DNA from: Dyadobacter diqingensis
Lineage (GTDB): Bacteria; Bacteroidota; Bacteroidia; Cytophagales; Spirosomataceae
Direction: 5' to 3'
DNA: 64,000 nt
Assembly (NCBI RefSeq): GCF_024220585.1
Contig: NZ_JAMXKF010000002.1
Coordinates: 319,392 to 383,391, forward strand
In this document: positions 52,304-62,646 of the stretch, piece by piece
Position numbering within the stretch: the first letter of the stretch is position 1
Layout of the letters: each line of letters opens with the position of its first letter
Program-made: the position numbers and the translations under genes
The notes under the pieces: generated by a model
Seen by the model: the letters and a program-made list of their open reading frames with translations, nothing else
Told to the model about the DNA's origin: nothing
Databases searched by the model: none

Positions 52304-53620
52304 CTAATTTGTTTTTGTCTCCAATCCATACCGGTACACTTTTTGAGAAGGAATTCTGGATAGCAGAATAAGCCCGATCACAAAAATGATCAGAAGCGCC
52401 AAAATGCTGTTGCGCATGCTTCCGGTCACTTGTTCAACAGTGCCATAAATAAAAGTCCCGATCACGATGGCCAGTTTCTCGGTCACGTCATAAAAGCTGA
52501 AAAATGAGGCAGATTCAGATGTATTTTCAGGAATAAGCTTGGAATAGGTTGCCCGGGAAAGTGACTGAATTCCTCCCATAACCATACCCACCGCGCAGGC
52601 GATCAAATAAAACTCCATGGCTTCGGTTGTGTAATAAGCGCCGGAACAAATACCAATCCAGATCGCTACACCAATCATCAACGCATAAATATTGCCGATC
52701 TGCGAGGAAAGCCAGGCAAAAAGATAAGAGCCAGCAATACCGACGAGTTGAATTAAAAGAACGGTGATGATCAGACTTTGCGATGGCAATTTCAGCTCAT
52801 TGGCTCCAAATATTGTAGCCACATACATAACCGTGCGAAGTCCCATAGTGTACACAAAAAATGCCCCAAGGAATTTGGCCAGATAAGGCTGCTCTCTCAG
52901 TTCGTTATAAACTTTACCGAGTTCGGTAAAACCATTGAAGATCCAGTTTTTAACCTGTTTTTTACCATGATGCCCCGAAGGCAGATAACGAAACGGAATC
53001 TGAGCGAAAAGGATCCACCACACACCGACCGTAAAAAATGAAATTCTGGCGGGCATGGCTTTATCCGTAATTCCGTAAATGGAAGGAAATAACACCATAC
53101 TGAGGTTAAAAAGTAAAAGCAGGACACTTCCCAGATAACCCATCGAAAAACCTCTGGCACTGTAACGATCAAAATTATCCTCGGTGGCGATTTCCGGAAG
53201 ATAAGAATCGTAGAAAACAATACTTCCGCTCCACCCGATCAGGCTCAATGCAAAGATTATCACAGAAAAATTAAGCGTGTCCTTCGTAAAAAAGAATAAC
53301 AGCATACAACTGACCGCGCCCAGGTAACAGAAAAACTTCATGAACCTTTTTTTATGACCTGTAAAATCCGCGATGGCTGTGCACAACGGAATCAGCAGCG
53401 CAGTCAGCAAAAAAGAAGCGGAAACGGTATAAGAAAACAACACCGAGCTCTTAACTGAAAGCCCGAAAAAGTTTACGATTCCCGTTCCGGCAGAAGCATT
53501 CAGTGCAGCGGCACTGAAATAAACCGGAAATATACTGGAAACAATGACAAGAGCGTGAACGGAGTTGGCCCAGTCGTACATACACCAGGCATTAATAATT
53601 TTAGGGTTATTCTTTTGCAT
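52304..53620 (-). CDS. MFS transporter, UMF1/Atg22-like
   Basis: 438 aa from the ATG at 53620; the frame reaches 53686 but MQKNNPKIINAWCMYDWANSVHALVI is the usual family start. About twelve hydrophobic segments and the opening AWCMYDWANS are typical of the UMF1 (Atg22-like) branch of the major facilitator superfamily. GGIQSLSRATYSKLIPENTSESASFFSFYDVTEKLAIV is the conserved late segment. It is located in the inner membrane. The substrate is unknown; Atg22 exports amino acids from yeast vacuoles. Confidence 0.9.
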   Translation of the reverse strand: MQKNNPKIINAWCMYDWANSVHALVIVSSIFPVYFSAAALNASAGTGIVNFFGLSVKSSVLFSYTVSASFLLTALLIPLCTAIADFTGHKKRFMKFFCYLGAVSCMLLFFFTKDTLNFSVIIFALSLIGWSGSIVFYDSYLPEIATEDNFDRYSARGFSMGYLGSVLLLLFNLSMVLFPSIYGITDKAMPARISFFTVGVWWILFAQIPFRYLPSGHHGKKQVKNWIFNGFTELGKVYNELREQPYLAKFLGAFFVYTMGLRTVMYVATIFGANELKLPSQSLIITVLLIQLVGIAGSYLFAWLSSQIGNIYALMIGVAIWIGICSGAYYTTEAMEFYLIACAVGMVMGGIQSLSRATYSKLIPENTSESASFFSFYDVTEKLAIVIGTFIYGTVEQVTGSMRNSILALLIIFVIGLILLSRIPSQKVYRYGLETKTN

Positions 53621-53702
53621 AAGAGGAAATTTACCGCAAAATAAGAAAAGCGGCAGATTAATGCTGCCGCTCTTCCTTACAATCATTTAATATAATCCGG
53701 AA

Positions 53703-54155
53703 TTATTTAATCACCGGATCAAACACCATAATAGTTTCGACCTCAACGCCATTTACAGGCATTTTGTTTTTTAATTTCAATTTACTGTTACTGATTTCCT
53801 CAACACCAAATGCACCCGAGAAACCGCTAATTTTTATGTCAAGAATATTAGTGTCTTCTTGTAAAGCCCAGGTTCCGCCATTCGTTACCTGCTGAGTATT
53901 CTTGTCCTTCGCTTTCACTACGTTATTCTGCAAAAATTGGATTTCCATTTCTGAGATAGCTCTTGTTTCCAGATTCAGCTGATTAGGCGAAATGGCCACG
54001 CCTTTCAGATCCGTCACGGAGGTCATAAGCCAGGGATAATTTACAAGAATTTTGCTCTTTTCCGTAGGCTTCGCGGGATCGTCACTATCTTTACCGCAGG
54101 AACCCAGCAGAAATAAAATGGCAAATACAGCAACAAGATTAATTAAACGGTTCAT
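53703..54155 (-). CDS. hypothetical lipocalin-like lipoprotein
   Basis: 150 aa. The lipoprotein signal has its Cys near residue 20 (LLGSCGKD). The mature part has short strands and WLMTSVTDLKG, then GGTWALQEDTNILDI, a pattern seen in small Bacteroidota lipocalin-like lipoproteins. The family assignment is tentative. It is probably anchored in the outer membrane facing the periplasm. It lies 82 bp upstream of the MFS gene on the same strand and may share a transcript with it. Confidence 0.75.
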   Translation of the reverse strand: MNRLINLVAVFAILFLLGSCGKDSDDPAKPTEKSKILVNYPWLMTSVTDLKGVAISPNQLNLETRAISEMEIQFLQNNVVKAKDKNTQQVTNGGTWALQEDTNILDIKISGFSGAFGVEEISNSKLKLKNKMPVNGVEVETIMVFDPVIK

Positions 54156-54308
54156 TTTTGCGTTTTTAAAATAATAGGTTTGGCTAAACCATCCGTTTTC
54201 AGATTCAGAAAATCGCCCTATCTTAAAATAGTTAAATTAACTGAGTTTTGGCTGGTATTGCAAAATTAACGATTTGTTTCATCAATTCTTATCGATCATC
54301 ACACAAAT

Positions 54309-55964
54309 ATGTCATTGAGATATTTACACATTAAAATTATACTATTGATAATCAGCTCAATCCAATGTTTTGCGCAGGATTGCCAGCCTTCTTACATTTT
54401 AAATCCGGTTACGGTCAACAATAAAATTGAGTGGGGTAAATTTCCGGAATTCAGTTTGCCATTCAAGATTATTTATAATGGGCCACGCTTTGGCGACACC
54501 GAATCCGTACCCTTAAAACACGGTTTTAGTCACCTCGCGGTCTTTACGGGAAACGAGGGCAATACCCTTCCGGCAAAAAACCGGGCGATGCTTTGGAACA
54601 GCGTCGCGACCATCGGCGAAAACCAGCCCTGGGGTATGGATGCGCTCAGAAGTCCCTGGGGAAATGACACAACGACCTACAAAAAACTGTGGGACCAGTA
54701 TCTGAGCAATATGGCCAACACCTTCAATGACTCCTATGGCAGCGGCGTCCCGAAAGCGGATGTCATCTGCATGGATGTGGAGCGAATGCTAACTGAAGAC
54801 CGCGACATATTAAAGCTAAAAACCAATACGGCAATTCCCGCAAAGTACCGCAGCCTTTCCGACGCGGAATTTCTGGCGACCTATAAAAGGGATATCCGCT
54901 GGTGGTATACGGAAGCGGTGAATCATTTAAAAGCCAAGGGACTCGATGCGTCGACGCTCGTAACCAGTTACAGCGACGTTCCTGTGCGGGCAACCTGGCT
55001 GAATATCGAAAGTAACAGCTGGCAGGACTGGACAACCAATCTGGCACGGACACATTACCTCATGCAGGACAATGCCGGCAAACTGGGTGGTAATTTTTAC
55101 AACGCCATCAACAGTCTTACGCCGTCCCCCTATTATTATTATGGCTACGAAAGCCCGATTGGCAAGGATTACCTGACTTATCTCCTCTTTCAGATTGAAG
55201 CAAACCGGGCGTGGAGCGATAAACCCATTATACCGTTTGTGTGGATGCGTATCCACGACAGCTTCGATCCGACGGTTCCGATGATCACGGCATTTCAGGC
55301 CCAGGCAACTGCGATATTCCCGTTCTTTTCCGGAGCAAACGGGTTATGGTTATGGGAAAACAATTTTTATGAAACCGGCCGCCAGGAAAATTACAGCACG
55401 TACGAGAATTTTATTTACGGACTATACCGTCTTTCTGAATTCAAAGATATGTTTGAGGGAAATTATGAACTTGTCATTCCAACATCGGCAAGGGATTTGA
55501 TGACTTCCAAAAAGCCGGTCTGGCGCGGCGTGGTTAAGGATGGCCATATCCTGATCGCGGCGCAAAATCCCTACGCGGCTGACAATGCAGAGACAAGCAT
55601 TACGTTGTCTTATCAAAAATGGGTAAAAACGATTAAACTGAAAGGTAAGGACGTTTTTCTTTGCAAATTCGATCTGAGCCAGGATAATTCCTCGACAGAA
55701 CCTACGGTTACAGAGGCATTTCTTTTCCCCAATCCGCTTGTTGGTGCGTCGCAAGTGAGACTGACAGGGATCAACGGCGTGACAAATGTTAACTTCTCCC
55801 TCATCAGCATGCACGGAACCGTCATGTTTGAAAAGAACTTAAAGGCGCAGGTTGGTGAGTCGGATCAACCTGTCACTTTGCCTGCTCTTGCCGCTGGCCT
55901 GTATGTGGCCCGCTTTAAGAGTGCCAATAAAACTATTACTCAAAAAATCGTCATCACAAAATAA
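54309..55964 (+). CDS. secreted protein with T9SS type A sorting domain, possible carbohydrate-active enzyme
   Basis: 551 aa. The signal peptide ends at IQCFAQ (~residue 22). A large central region (~40-440) has many Trp and Asp residues, for example [38 protein letters not shown] and [12 protein letters not shown], reminiscent of TIM-barrel glycoside hydrolases, though I cannot name the family. The C-terminal ~80 residues (FLFPNPL...[10 protein letters not shown]...TITQKIVI) are a type A T9SS sorting domain. Its stop codon overlaps the next gene's ATG by one base, so the two are coupled. Confidence 0.85.
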   Translation: MSLRYLHIKIILLIISSIQCFAQDCQPSYILNPVTVNNKIEWGKFPEFSLPFKIIYNGPRFGDTESVPLKHGFSHLAVFTGNEGNTLPAKNRAMLWNSVATIGENQPWGMDALRSPWGNDTTTYKKLWDQYLSNMANTFNDSYGSGVPKADVICMDVERMLTEDRDILKLKTNTAIPAKYRSLSDAEFLATYKRDIRWWYTEAVNHLKAKGLDASTLVTSYSDVPVRATWLNIESNSWQDWTTNLARTHYLMQDNAGKLGGNFYNAINSLTPSPYYYYGYESPIGKDYLTYLLFQIEANRAWSDKPIIPFVWMRIHDSFDPTVPMITAFQAQATAIFPFFSGANGLWLWENNFYETGRQENYSTYENFIYGLYRLSEFKDMFEGNYELVIPTSARDLMTSKKPVWRGVVKDGHILIAAQNPYAADNAETSITLSYQKWVKTIKLKGKDVFLCKFDLSQDNSSTEPTVTEAFLFPNPLVGASQVRLTGINGVTNVNFSLISMHGTVMFEKNLKAQVGESDQPVTLPALAAGLYVARFKSANKTITQKIVITK

Positions 55965-57973
55965 TGAACCGTCTTAGCCAGGAAACCAGCCCCTATTTGT
56001 TACAACATGCCAATAATCCGGTTGACTGGTATCCCTGGGGTCCGTTGGCGCTGGAAAAAGCAAAGGCTGAAAATAAACCCATATTAGTAAGCATCGGTTA
56101 CTCTGCCTGCCACTGGTGTCATGTGATGGAACGTGAAAGTTTCGAACACGACAATGTTGCTGAGATCATGAACGAGTATTTCGTCTGTATCAAAGTGGAC
56201 AGAGAAGAGCGCCCGGATGTTGACGCCGTTTACATGGATTCATTGCAGGCCATGGGAACACGCGGTGGCTGGCCGCTTAATGTTTTTTTGCTTCCCGACA
56301 CCAAACCGTTTTACGGGGTGACTTATCTCCCGCCGCAAAACTGGGTCCAGTTGCTGAAAAGCGTTAATAATGCTTTCATCAATCACTACGATGACCTGGC
56401 AAAATCAGCTGATGGTTTTGTTGAAAATATGGTGCAGTCGGATATCAAAAAATACGGACTCACGCCCACCGCAGCGGCCTATACTGTTGACGCGGTGGAC
56501 GAAATGTTTGAAAAGTTAAAACAGAACTTTGATACCCTGAAGGGCGGAATGGACCGCGCACCGAAATTCCCGATGCCGTCCATTTATAAATTTCTGCTTC
56601 GCTATTTCGATATCACCCAAAATCCCGAAGCTCTCGCACAGATCGAATTATCACTGAATAGGATCGCTCTTGGCGGCATTTATGACCATGTAGGCGGTGG
56701 ATGGGCGCGGTATTCTGTCGACGACGAATGGTTTATCCCCCATTTCGAAAAAATGCTTTATGACAACGCACAGCTTTTGTCTGTATTTTCGGAAGCTTTC
56801 GCCCTGACCGATAACCCCTTATACGCCGAGCGAATTTATCAGACCGTCGCCTGGCTCAAAAACGAAATGTCGAGTCCGGACGGAGGATTTTACTCGGCAC
56901 TTGATGCGGACAGCGAAGGTGTGGAAGGGAAGTTTTATATCTGGACAAAAAATGAACTGGAACAAATTCTCGGAGCGGATTTTAACTGGTTTTCAAAACT
57001 TTATAACATTAGTCAGCATGGCAATTGGGAGCACGGTTATAACCATTTGCACCTGACCAATTTTGCTTCGGAAACAGCCAAAGCGGCTGGAATTCATAGC
57101 GAAGATTTCGAAAGCAAATATCAGCAGGCGCTCGATAAACTTGCCGCCGCCCGCACGTCAAAAATCAGACCGGGACTTGATGACAAAATTCTGGCATCCT
57201 GGAACGGGCTTTTGATCAAGGGACTAACAACGGCGTATCAGGCAACCGGCGAAGAATCCATCCGGGAAATGGCTTTAAAAACAGGCCGTTTTATTCTGGA
57301 AAAGATGACCGAAAACGGTAAACTCTGGCATAGTTATAAAAACGGGAAGGCATCAATCACGGCGTTCCTCGAAGATTATGCCGCTGTTATAGAAGCTTAT
57401 CTTGGCCTTTACCAGATAACCTTTGACGCTGCATGGCTCACCGAGGCCGTAAGTCTCTGCGATTATACAATTGCCAATTTCTATGATGAATCCGAAGGAT
57501 TTTTCTTTTTTACAGACACCGAAGGCGAAACTTTAATTGCTAGAAAAAAGGAGCTGTTCGATAACGTAATTCCGGCATCCAACTCGATGATGGCCCAGAA
57601 TCTCTATACGCTTGGCAAAATGCTGGATCGAAGCGATTACCAGGAATTATCGGATCAGATGCTGTCTAAAATGACGAAAATTTTGCTTGCGGATGTACAA
57701 TGGGTTACCAATTGGGCGGCACTTTATTGCCAGCGTATCACGCCAACGGCTGAGATTGTCATTGTCGGAGAAAACGCCGATGAAATCCGTAAGGACTTTG
57801 ACCGCTTTTTTGTTCCCAATAAAATTATTGCCGGAACTACAACGCAGTCCTCACTCCCACTTCTCGAAAACCGCACGCCGCTAAACGGCCAGACAGCCAT
57901 TTATGTGTGTTACGATAAAACCTGCCAGCTACCCGTCACCTCCGTGAAGGAAGCCCTCGAACAACTGGCATAA
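55964..57973 (+). CDS. YyaL/Spermatogenesis-20-like protein with thioredoxin domain
   Basis: 669 aa. The N-terminal thioredoxin-like domain (DUF255) opens [25 protein letters not shown] and has a CxxC-type site in [14 protein letters not shown] (~residues 46-59). An (alpha/alpha)6 glycosidase-like barrel follows ([35 protein letters not shown]). It is probably cytoplasmic, as no signal peptide is present. The biochemical role is unknown. It begins in the stop codon of the T9SS cargo gene, an unexpected partner. Confidence 0.93.
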   Translation: MNRLSQETSPYLLQHANNPVDWYPWGPLALEKAKAENKPILVSIGYSACHWCHVMERESFEHDNVAEIMNEYFVCIKVDREERPDVDAVYMDSLQAMGTRGGWPLNVFLLPDTKPFYGVTYLPPQNWVQLLKSVNNAFINHYDDLAKSADGFVENMVQSDIKKYGLTPTAAAYTVDAVDEMFEKLKQNFDTLKGGMDRAPKFPMPSIYKFLLRYFDITQNPEALAQIELSLNRIALGGIYDHVGGGWARYSVDDEWFIPHFEKMLYDNAQLLSVFSEAFALTDNPLYAERIYQTVAWLKNEMSSPDGGFYSALDADSEGVEGKFYIWTKNELEQILGADFNWFSKLYNISQHGNWEHGYNHLHLTNFASETAKAAGIHSEDFESKYQQALDKLAAARTSKIRPGLDDKILASWNGLLIKGLTTAYQATGEESIREMALKTGRFILEKMTENGKLWHSYKNGKASITAFLEDYAAVIEAYLGLYQITFDAAWLTEAVSLCDYTIANFYDESEGFFFFTDTEGETLIARKKELFDNVIPASNSMMAQNLYTLGKMLDRSDYQELSDQMLSKMTKILLADVQWVTNWAALYCQRITPTAEIVIVGENADEIRKDFDRFFVPNKIIAGTTTQSSLPLLENRTPLNGQTAIYVCYDKTCQLPVTSVKEALEQLA

Positions 57974-57984
57974 TGAGTACTAGA

Positions 57985-58025
57985 AAAGCTGCGGTCCTGA
58001 ACTGATTCACGACCGCAGTTTTTTT
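57985..58025. terminator. Bidirectional terminator between yyaL-like and DinB genes
   Basis: A stem CTGCGGTC / GACCGCAG (57989-57996 / 58011-58018), flanked by AAAA on the left and T7 on the right, with one unpaired G. It lies between convergent genes. Confidence 0.88.
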
Positions 58026-58027
58026 CT

Positions 58028-58549
58028 TTAATCCAGCAAAGAATAATACCGCTCTCTGACAACGTTCATGTGATGAATTGCATGACCAATCACCACATAA
58101 CCAAGTGCCAGCGCCGATATCTGGCTTTTATAAGCTACACCACTGCGCAGAATCATCTCATCGTCCATATTTTTGAAAAGCAGAATCGTTGATTTTCTCA
58201 CCAGCTCAAACTCTTCCATCAGATCACCAACCGTGCGTCGGGACGCAATCGTGTTTGCTGCAAACAATTCTTCCTCATAACCCGCCAGCACCGTATCATC
58301 ATTCCTTGAAAACCGCAGCGCACGATAAGCCATGATCCGCTCATTATCAATAACGTGCTGTAAAATATCTTTTACCGTCCATTTTCCCGGGGCATATATT
58401 TTATCGTTTAGGGCTGTCAGTTTACTGACGTCATCGTATACTTTCGCAGGTGAATATTTTTCAAAAGCTTCAAAAATGTCAATATCTTCAACCAGATTGA
58501 TGTATCGGTCGAAAAACTGGGGCATTGGATTGATATCAGATCTTTTCAT
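58028..58549 (-). CDS. DinB-family protein
   Basis: 173 aa four-helix-bundle protein. Metal-binding His positions are recognisable: WTVKDILQHVIDNERIMAYRALR (~57-79) and a late IGHAIHHMNVVRERY (~152-166). The family includes Bacillus DinB and thiol-dependent enzymes; the function of this member is unknown. Cytoplasmic. It is convergent with the YyaL gene and shares the terminator at 57985-58025. Confidence 0.92.
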   Translation of the reverse strand: MKRSDINPMPQFFDRYINLVEDIDIFEAFEKYSPAKVYDDVSKLTALNDKIYAPGKWTVKDILQHVIDNERIMAYRALRFSRNDDTVLAGYEEELFAANTIASRRTVGDLMEEFELVRKSTILLFKNMDDEMILRSGVAYKSQISALALGYVVIGHAIHHMNVVRERYYSLLD

Positions 58550-58614
58550 AAATATGGGCTGTTAATACCTCAATATTAAGAAACAAACTTTAAAATTGCT
58601 TCTGCCGCCCGGAT

Positions 58615-59133
58615 TTACTTTTTGGTCACAAGCCTGATATAATGATACTCCGACCGCTTTGATTTACCGTCTATTATTCCTTCGATATAAGCATGCAGCC
58701 CATTTCCCGGCTGCATATTGTATACTACACGCTGCGGAAAATCATGTTCTTTGTCCTCGAAAACATAGTCACTATTTGTTATTGAACGGAGATAAAAACG
58801 TGTTTCCTTCCCATCATTCTCGCCATCAACCCGGACCGCGTAAACGATACGCGTTCCTTCTTTGGCAAGTCTTACCCTCTCCAAAACAATAGTATCCGCG
58901 TTGGTAATTTTAAAGCTTTTACCATCAAATTGATCATCTGACTTTTTCTGCCAGCTCTCATACAAAACCCCGCCTTTTTTCTCAGTCCGCCAGATACCCA
59001 CAAGCTTGTCAAGGTCGCGGAAATTCTGTCGGGTAAAAGAAGGTTGCTGCGCATACCCCAAATGGCTAACAAGTAACATCATGGTGACTTTCGTGAGTGA
59101 TTTTGTCTGAAAAATATTTTTTATCATTTTCAT
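58615..59133 (-). CDS. DUF6265-family secreted protein
   Basis: 172 aa with a signal peptide ending at GYAQQ (~residue 29). The mature part has the DUF6265 layout: LDKLVGIWRTEKKGGVLYESWQKKSDDQFDGKSF, a mid region YFxxEDKEHDFPQRVVY-like (YVFEDKEHDFPQRVVYN) and HAYIEGIIDGKSKR. A lipocalin-like barrel in the periplasm is likely; its ligand is unknown. It lies upstream of the DinB gene on the same strand. Confidence 0.86.
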   Translation of the reverse strand: MKMIKNIFQTKSLTKVTMMLLVSHLGYAQQPSFTRQNFRDLDKLVGIWRTEKKGGVLYESWQKKSDDQFDGKSFKITNADTIVLERVRLAKEGTRIVYAVRVDGENDGKETRFYLRSITNSDYVFEDKEHDFPQRVVYNMQPGNGLHAYIEGIIDGKSKRSEYHYIRLVTKK

Positions 59134-59225
59134 AATTTTTCTTCTATAAGTGATATATTTAAGTCTTTCAGAAGTATTAAAATAGTGAATTAATTCTTAC
59201 ATTTGGATACATTTTCCTCTAAAAA

Positions 59226-59786
59226 TTGAAAAGAATAGCAGCCATAGGGTTATTGATTTTGTTGCTCTACAACACGTTTGGGCTGACAACTGCTATTTTG
59301 TTATTTGACGATCAGCATAAGTCCGCGTCCGTTATTCAGACTGGTGATGACTATCAACTTTTAAAAGTTTACATGCCCTCACTCCCCTACACCGAAGAGT
59401 GGGAAAACGAAGAGGGCCTTGAAGGACTTTTTAAAGAGAGAGGTCAGTTTTATAATGCTACCCATGTGTTGCATTCCAACGATACGCTGTATGTAACCAT
59501 GAAATCCAACCAGCCAGCACGTGATCATTTTTTCGAGCTTGTCGGTATGATGCAGTCGCTGACCGATTCTGATAAGGATTCGCCCGATAATATGCATGGC
59601 AAAGCCATTAAATTACTTAGTGATTTATTAAAGAATTATCTCCAGAATAAAGAGCATTTCCTGATCCAGCCACAGCTTACGCAACCAATGCCTGTCGCTG
59701 TGACCTATCAGTCTGCTAATGAGTTGCACGCGTCCTACTTGCTTCGCCTGCAGACACCCCCACCTGAGACCAGCTGCATTTTGTGA
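59226..59786 (+). CDS. hypothetical membrane-anchored protein
   Basis: 186 aa with a TTG start at 59226; no in-frame ATG is available near the N-terminus, and TACATTTG (59198-59205) upstream is a good -7 element. An N-terminal hydrophobic segment (residues 5-27, IGLLILLLYNTFGLTTAILLF) is a signal anchor. The rest is soluble and probably periplasmic: acidic (WENEEGLEGLF), with a C-terminal proline-rich end and TSCIL at the terminus. No family is recognised. It precedes the barrel/haloperoxidase pair by 175 bp. Confidence 0.78.
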   Translation: MKRIAAIGLLILLLYNTFGLTTAILLFDDQHKSASVIQTGDDYQLLKVYMPSLPYTEEWENEEGLEGLFKERGQFYNATHVLHSNDTLYVTMKSNQPARDHFFELVGMMQSLTDSDKDSPDNMHGKAIKLLSDLLKNYLQNKEHFLIQPQLTQPMPVAVTYQSANELHASYLLRLQTPPPETSCIL

Positions 59787-59961
59787 AATTAGGTAACAAC
59801 TCAAAGCATTGTCGGGATTGTTGAAATCCGTATGCCTGAGAGGTCTGTCTTACCAATGATTGTATGCAGAATTTACCTCTGCCACAATTGAAATAACCCA
59901 CAAACTCTAATTTGCACTGCCGTTTCACAACGACAGTTATAATCCCTTATTACAAATTGAT

Positions 59962-60885
59962 ATGCCTAAAACTATACGAACCAAAATGCGCCTTATGACG
60001 CTGATTGTGACTGTAATGATCCTGAGCCGTGCCGCTTACGCGCAAATGCCCAATGATGCCATTTACATGTCCAAAAACACTGCCTGTCTGGCCTTATCCT
60101 ACAACCATACTTCATGGGATAAATATTGGGAAAACAAACTAAAAAGGGAAAACCTGAATATCGGAACCCAGACAACACAGACAGCCATGGCAATGCTTGC
60201 GGTAGGCGTGACGAAAGATTTCGATGTCATTGTTGGCGTACCATACATCTGGACGCAGGCCAGCGCAGGAAACCTGAAATGGCATAAAGGTTTTCAGGAT
60301 GTTTCGGGCTGGCTTAAATACCGTTTCTTCAACAAAGCCGGACTTTCATTGAATGCTGTTGTAGGCGGCTCGGTTCCGCTGACTGATTACGTCCCGGATT
60401 TTATGCCGATGTCGATCGGACTTCGGTGCAAAACTGCCACAGGACGACTTGTGGTACGTTACAAACATACCAGTGGTGTTTACGTGACGGCCTATTCCAG
60501 TTATATTTTCAGAAGCAAAATCAAAATCGACCGCGATTCGTACCTGATGTATGAAAAACTTTATAATACCAATGAAGTGAGTGTGCCCAATGCCTATGAT
60601 CTTTCTGCCCGGATTGGCTTTACCAACAAAGCTATTCAGACAGAAGTTTTTGCAGAACGTGGTGCCTGTGTGGATGGCGACTATATCCGTCGCAACCAAA
60701 TGCCCTTTCCAACCAACAACATGAAATCAACTGCTGTGGGCTGGTATGGAAAATTTCAACCCAAAAACCTGGGCTTCAACGCCAGAGTTTCCTATGTGGT
60801 TGACGGAGAAAATGTAGGTCAGGCGATGAGCTACCAGGCTGGGGTTCTTTACCAGTTTGGCTACATAAAATCGGGCAAAAAATAA
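59962..60885 (+). CDS. outer-membrane beta-barrel protein (transporter-like)
   Basis: 307 aa. The signal peptide ends at RAAYAQ (~residue 28; an internal ATG at residue 9 could be the true start). The mature protein alternates hydrophobic and polar residues in strands such as LNAVVGGSVPLTDYVP, GRLVVRYKHTSGVYVTAYSSYIF and YQAGVLYQFGYI. This resembles the phenol-degradation 'meta-pathway' family of outer-membrane proteins. It lies 23 bp before the haloperoxidase-like gene, so the two form an operon, possibly for a phosphoester or halide-related substrate. Confidence 0.82.
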   Translation: MPKTIRTKMRLMTLIVTVMILSRAAYAQMPNDAIYMSKNTACLALSYNHTSWDKYWENKLKRENLNIGTQTTQTAMAMLAVGVTKDFDVIVGVPYIWTQASAGNLKWHKGFQDVSGWLKYRFFNKAGLSLNAVVGGSVPLTDYVPDFMPMSIGLRCKTATGRLVVRYKHTSGVYVTAYSSYIFRSKIKIDRDSYLMYEKLYNTNEVSVPNAYDLSARIGFTNKAIQTEVFAERGACVDGDYIRRNQMPFPTNNMKSTAVGWYGKFQPKNLGFNARVSYVVDGENVGQAMSYQAGVLYQFGYIKSGKK

Positions 60886-60908
60886 TTTACAGTTTTACGA
60901 ATCGTGTT

Positions 60909-62477
60909 ATGAATAAGAATATAAAAATATCATCCCTGCGTCCTGTTTTTACCTCGTTAACAGGAACGCTGTTTATTGCGGCGGCTCTTTTTTCTTGCAG
61001 CAAAACAGTTAATGACCCTTCTGCATCGGTCAGCGCCCCGTCAACGATTGACGCCAATGCTGGCAACTGGAAACCTTACATTCTTTCGTCTTCCAGCGAA
61101 ATTGCCGTAGCAGAACCCAAAGGAGCAACTTCTACCGAATACCTGGCAGAGTTAAAGAAACTTAAAGAATCGATGACTACGGTTACGGCCTCGCAACGCG
61201 AGATCGTAAATTACTGGGGAGCTGGTGCCGCTTTCCGCTGGAATGAAATCGGAAGAGAACTTTCGGCTCGTTACAACAGCGCGCCCGCCTCAAATGCCGA
61301 TGGAAAATATCCTGTTCCGGATGCAGCAAACCCGCTTGCAGATCCTAAATTTCCATTTGCCAACCCACCCTATACAGCGCGGGCGCTTGCCTATCTGAGC
61401 GTTGCACAGTATGACGCGTTGGTATCGGCCTGGAACTACAAATTTAAATTTAACCGTAAAGCACCTTCCAAAGCGGATGAATCGATCAAGGCGCTACTTC
61501 CTGTCTCAGACCTTCCATCCTATCCTTCGGAAGATGCAGTGGTTGCCGCCGCTTCTTTTGAAATACTAAAAGCGATGTTTCCCGGTGAAGTACCGTTTCT
61601 GGAGGCTAAACTGGCTGAACATAAAAATAGCCGCCTTTGGGCTGGTATGAATGTGGATAGTGACATCGCAGCCGGCGAAGCACTTGGAAAAGCTGTGGGA
61701 CAAAAAGTAATGACCCGCGCCAAAGCAGATGGTATGGGCGCTGCCAATAACCAGGCAAAAACGGCCGAAATGATTACCAATGCAGTTAAAATAGGCATTA
61801 CAAAACCATGGCTTAGTCAGGAATTCCCGGCCAGACCACCGATGCTGCCTACCTATGGTTTCGTTCAGCCATGGAATTTCAACAGTGCTACGGTTGTGGC
61901 ACTTCGCCCAAAGGCGCCTCCACTGATCGACAGTCCGGAATTTAAAGAAAACATGGACGAACTTCTCACCATTGCTAAAAAACAAACAAGAGATCAGGCT
62001 CGTATTGCCAATTTCTGGGCTGATGGTGTAGGAAGTTATACTCCTCCGGGACACTGGCACCGCAAAGCGGCTGATTTATGTCATAGCAATAATTTCAGTG
62101 AAGTACGCACAGCGAGAACTTTCGCCCTGGTTGGTACTGCCATTCAGGACGCCGGTGTTTGCTGCTGGGATGCCAAATATTACTATTATTATCCCCGTCC
62201 AAACCAGATGGACAGCAAAGTCAAAACTTCGGTTGGTTTGCCAAACTTCCCATCATACACATCCGGTCACTCGATGTTCTCAGGCGCTGCCGCGGAAGTA
62301 CTTTCCTACATTTTCCCAAAGGATAAGGAAAAACTGGATGCCATGGCAGCGGAAGCATCGGTATCAAGGATTTATGGACTTATTCATTACCGTTTTGACT
62401 GCGAACAGGGATTGGCTACCGGCCACAAGGTGGGTGATTATGCCGTACAACGCGCCAAAACAGACGGTGCTCAGTAA
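60909..62477 (+). CDS. vanadium-dependent haloperoxidase / PAP2-fold lipoprotein
   Basis: 522 aa. The signal peptide has a lipobox (LFSCSK, Cys near residue 30). The C-terminal helical domain contains the three PAP2/vanadium-haloperoxidase motifs: KYYYYYPRP, YTSGHSMFSGA and SRIYGLIHYRFD, giving the Lys, Arg-Pro, SGH and SR...H...D phosphate- or vanadate-binding residues. A helical N-terminal part (~60-340) is typical of the bacterial vanadium-haloperoxidase branch. It could be a phosphatase or a haloperoxidase; sequence alone does not decide. Terminator at 62498-62532. Confidence 0.9.
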   Translation: MNKNIKISSLRPVFTSLTGTLFIAAALFSCSKTVNDPSASVSAPSTIDANAGNWKPYILSSSSEIAVAEPKGATSTEYLAELKKLKESMTTVTASQREIVNYWGAGAAFRWNEIGRELSARYNSAPASNADGKYPVPDAANPLADPKFPFANPPYTARALAYLSVAQYDALVSAWNYKFKFNRKAPSKADESIKALLPVSDLPSYPSEDAVVAAASFEILKAMFPGEVPFLEAKLAEHKNSRLWAGMNVDSDIAAGEALGKAVGQKVMTRAKADGMGAANNQAKTAEMITNAVKIGITKPWLSQEFPARPPMLPTYGFVQPWNFNSATVVALRPKAPPLIDSPEFKENMDELLTIAKKQTRDQARIANFWADGVGSYTPPGHWHRKAADLCHSNNFSEVRTARTFALVGTAIQDAGVCCWDAKYYYYYPRPNQMDSKVKTSVGLPNFPSYTSGHSMFSGAAAEVLSYIFPKDKEKLDAMAAEASVSRIYGLIHYRFDCEQGLATGHKVGDYAVQRAKTDGAQ

Positions 62478-62497
62478 GATATTATTTTAAAAGCAGT

Positions 62498-62532
62498 AAA
62501 AGTCCCGGAATATGTGAGATTCCGGGACTTTT
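62498..62532 (+). terminator. Intrinsic terminator of the barrel/haloperoxidase operon
   Basis: A perfect 14-bp stem (62498-62511 / 62519-62532) with a 7-nt loop, followed by TTTTTG-type sequence. Confidence 0.92.
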
Positions 62533-62646
62533 TGTTTGAGAATAAAGGGTCTTTTCAAGCAATACGTTTCAGATTTTCAAACATTTTTTTGACGACATAG
62601 GGGGCTTTTTGTTTTGAATTGTCACAAAGAAAAAAACATCTATGTC

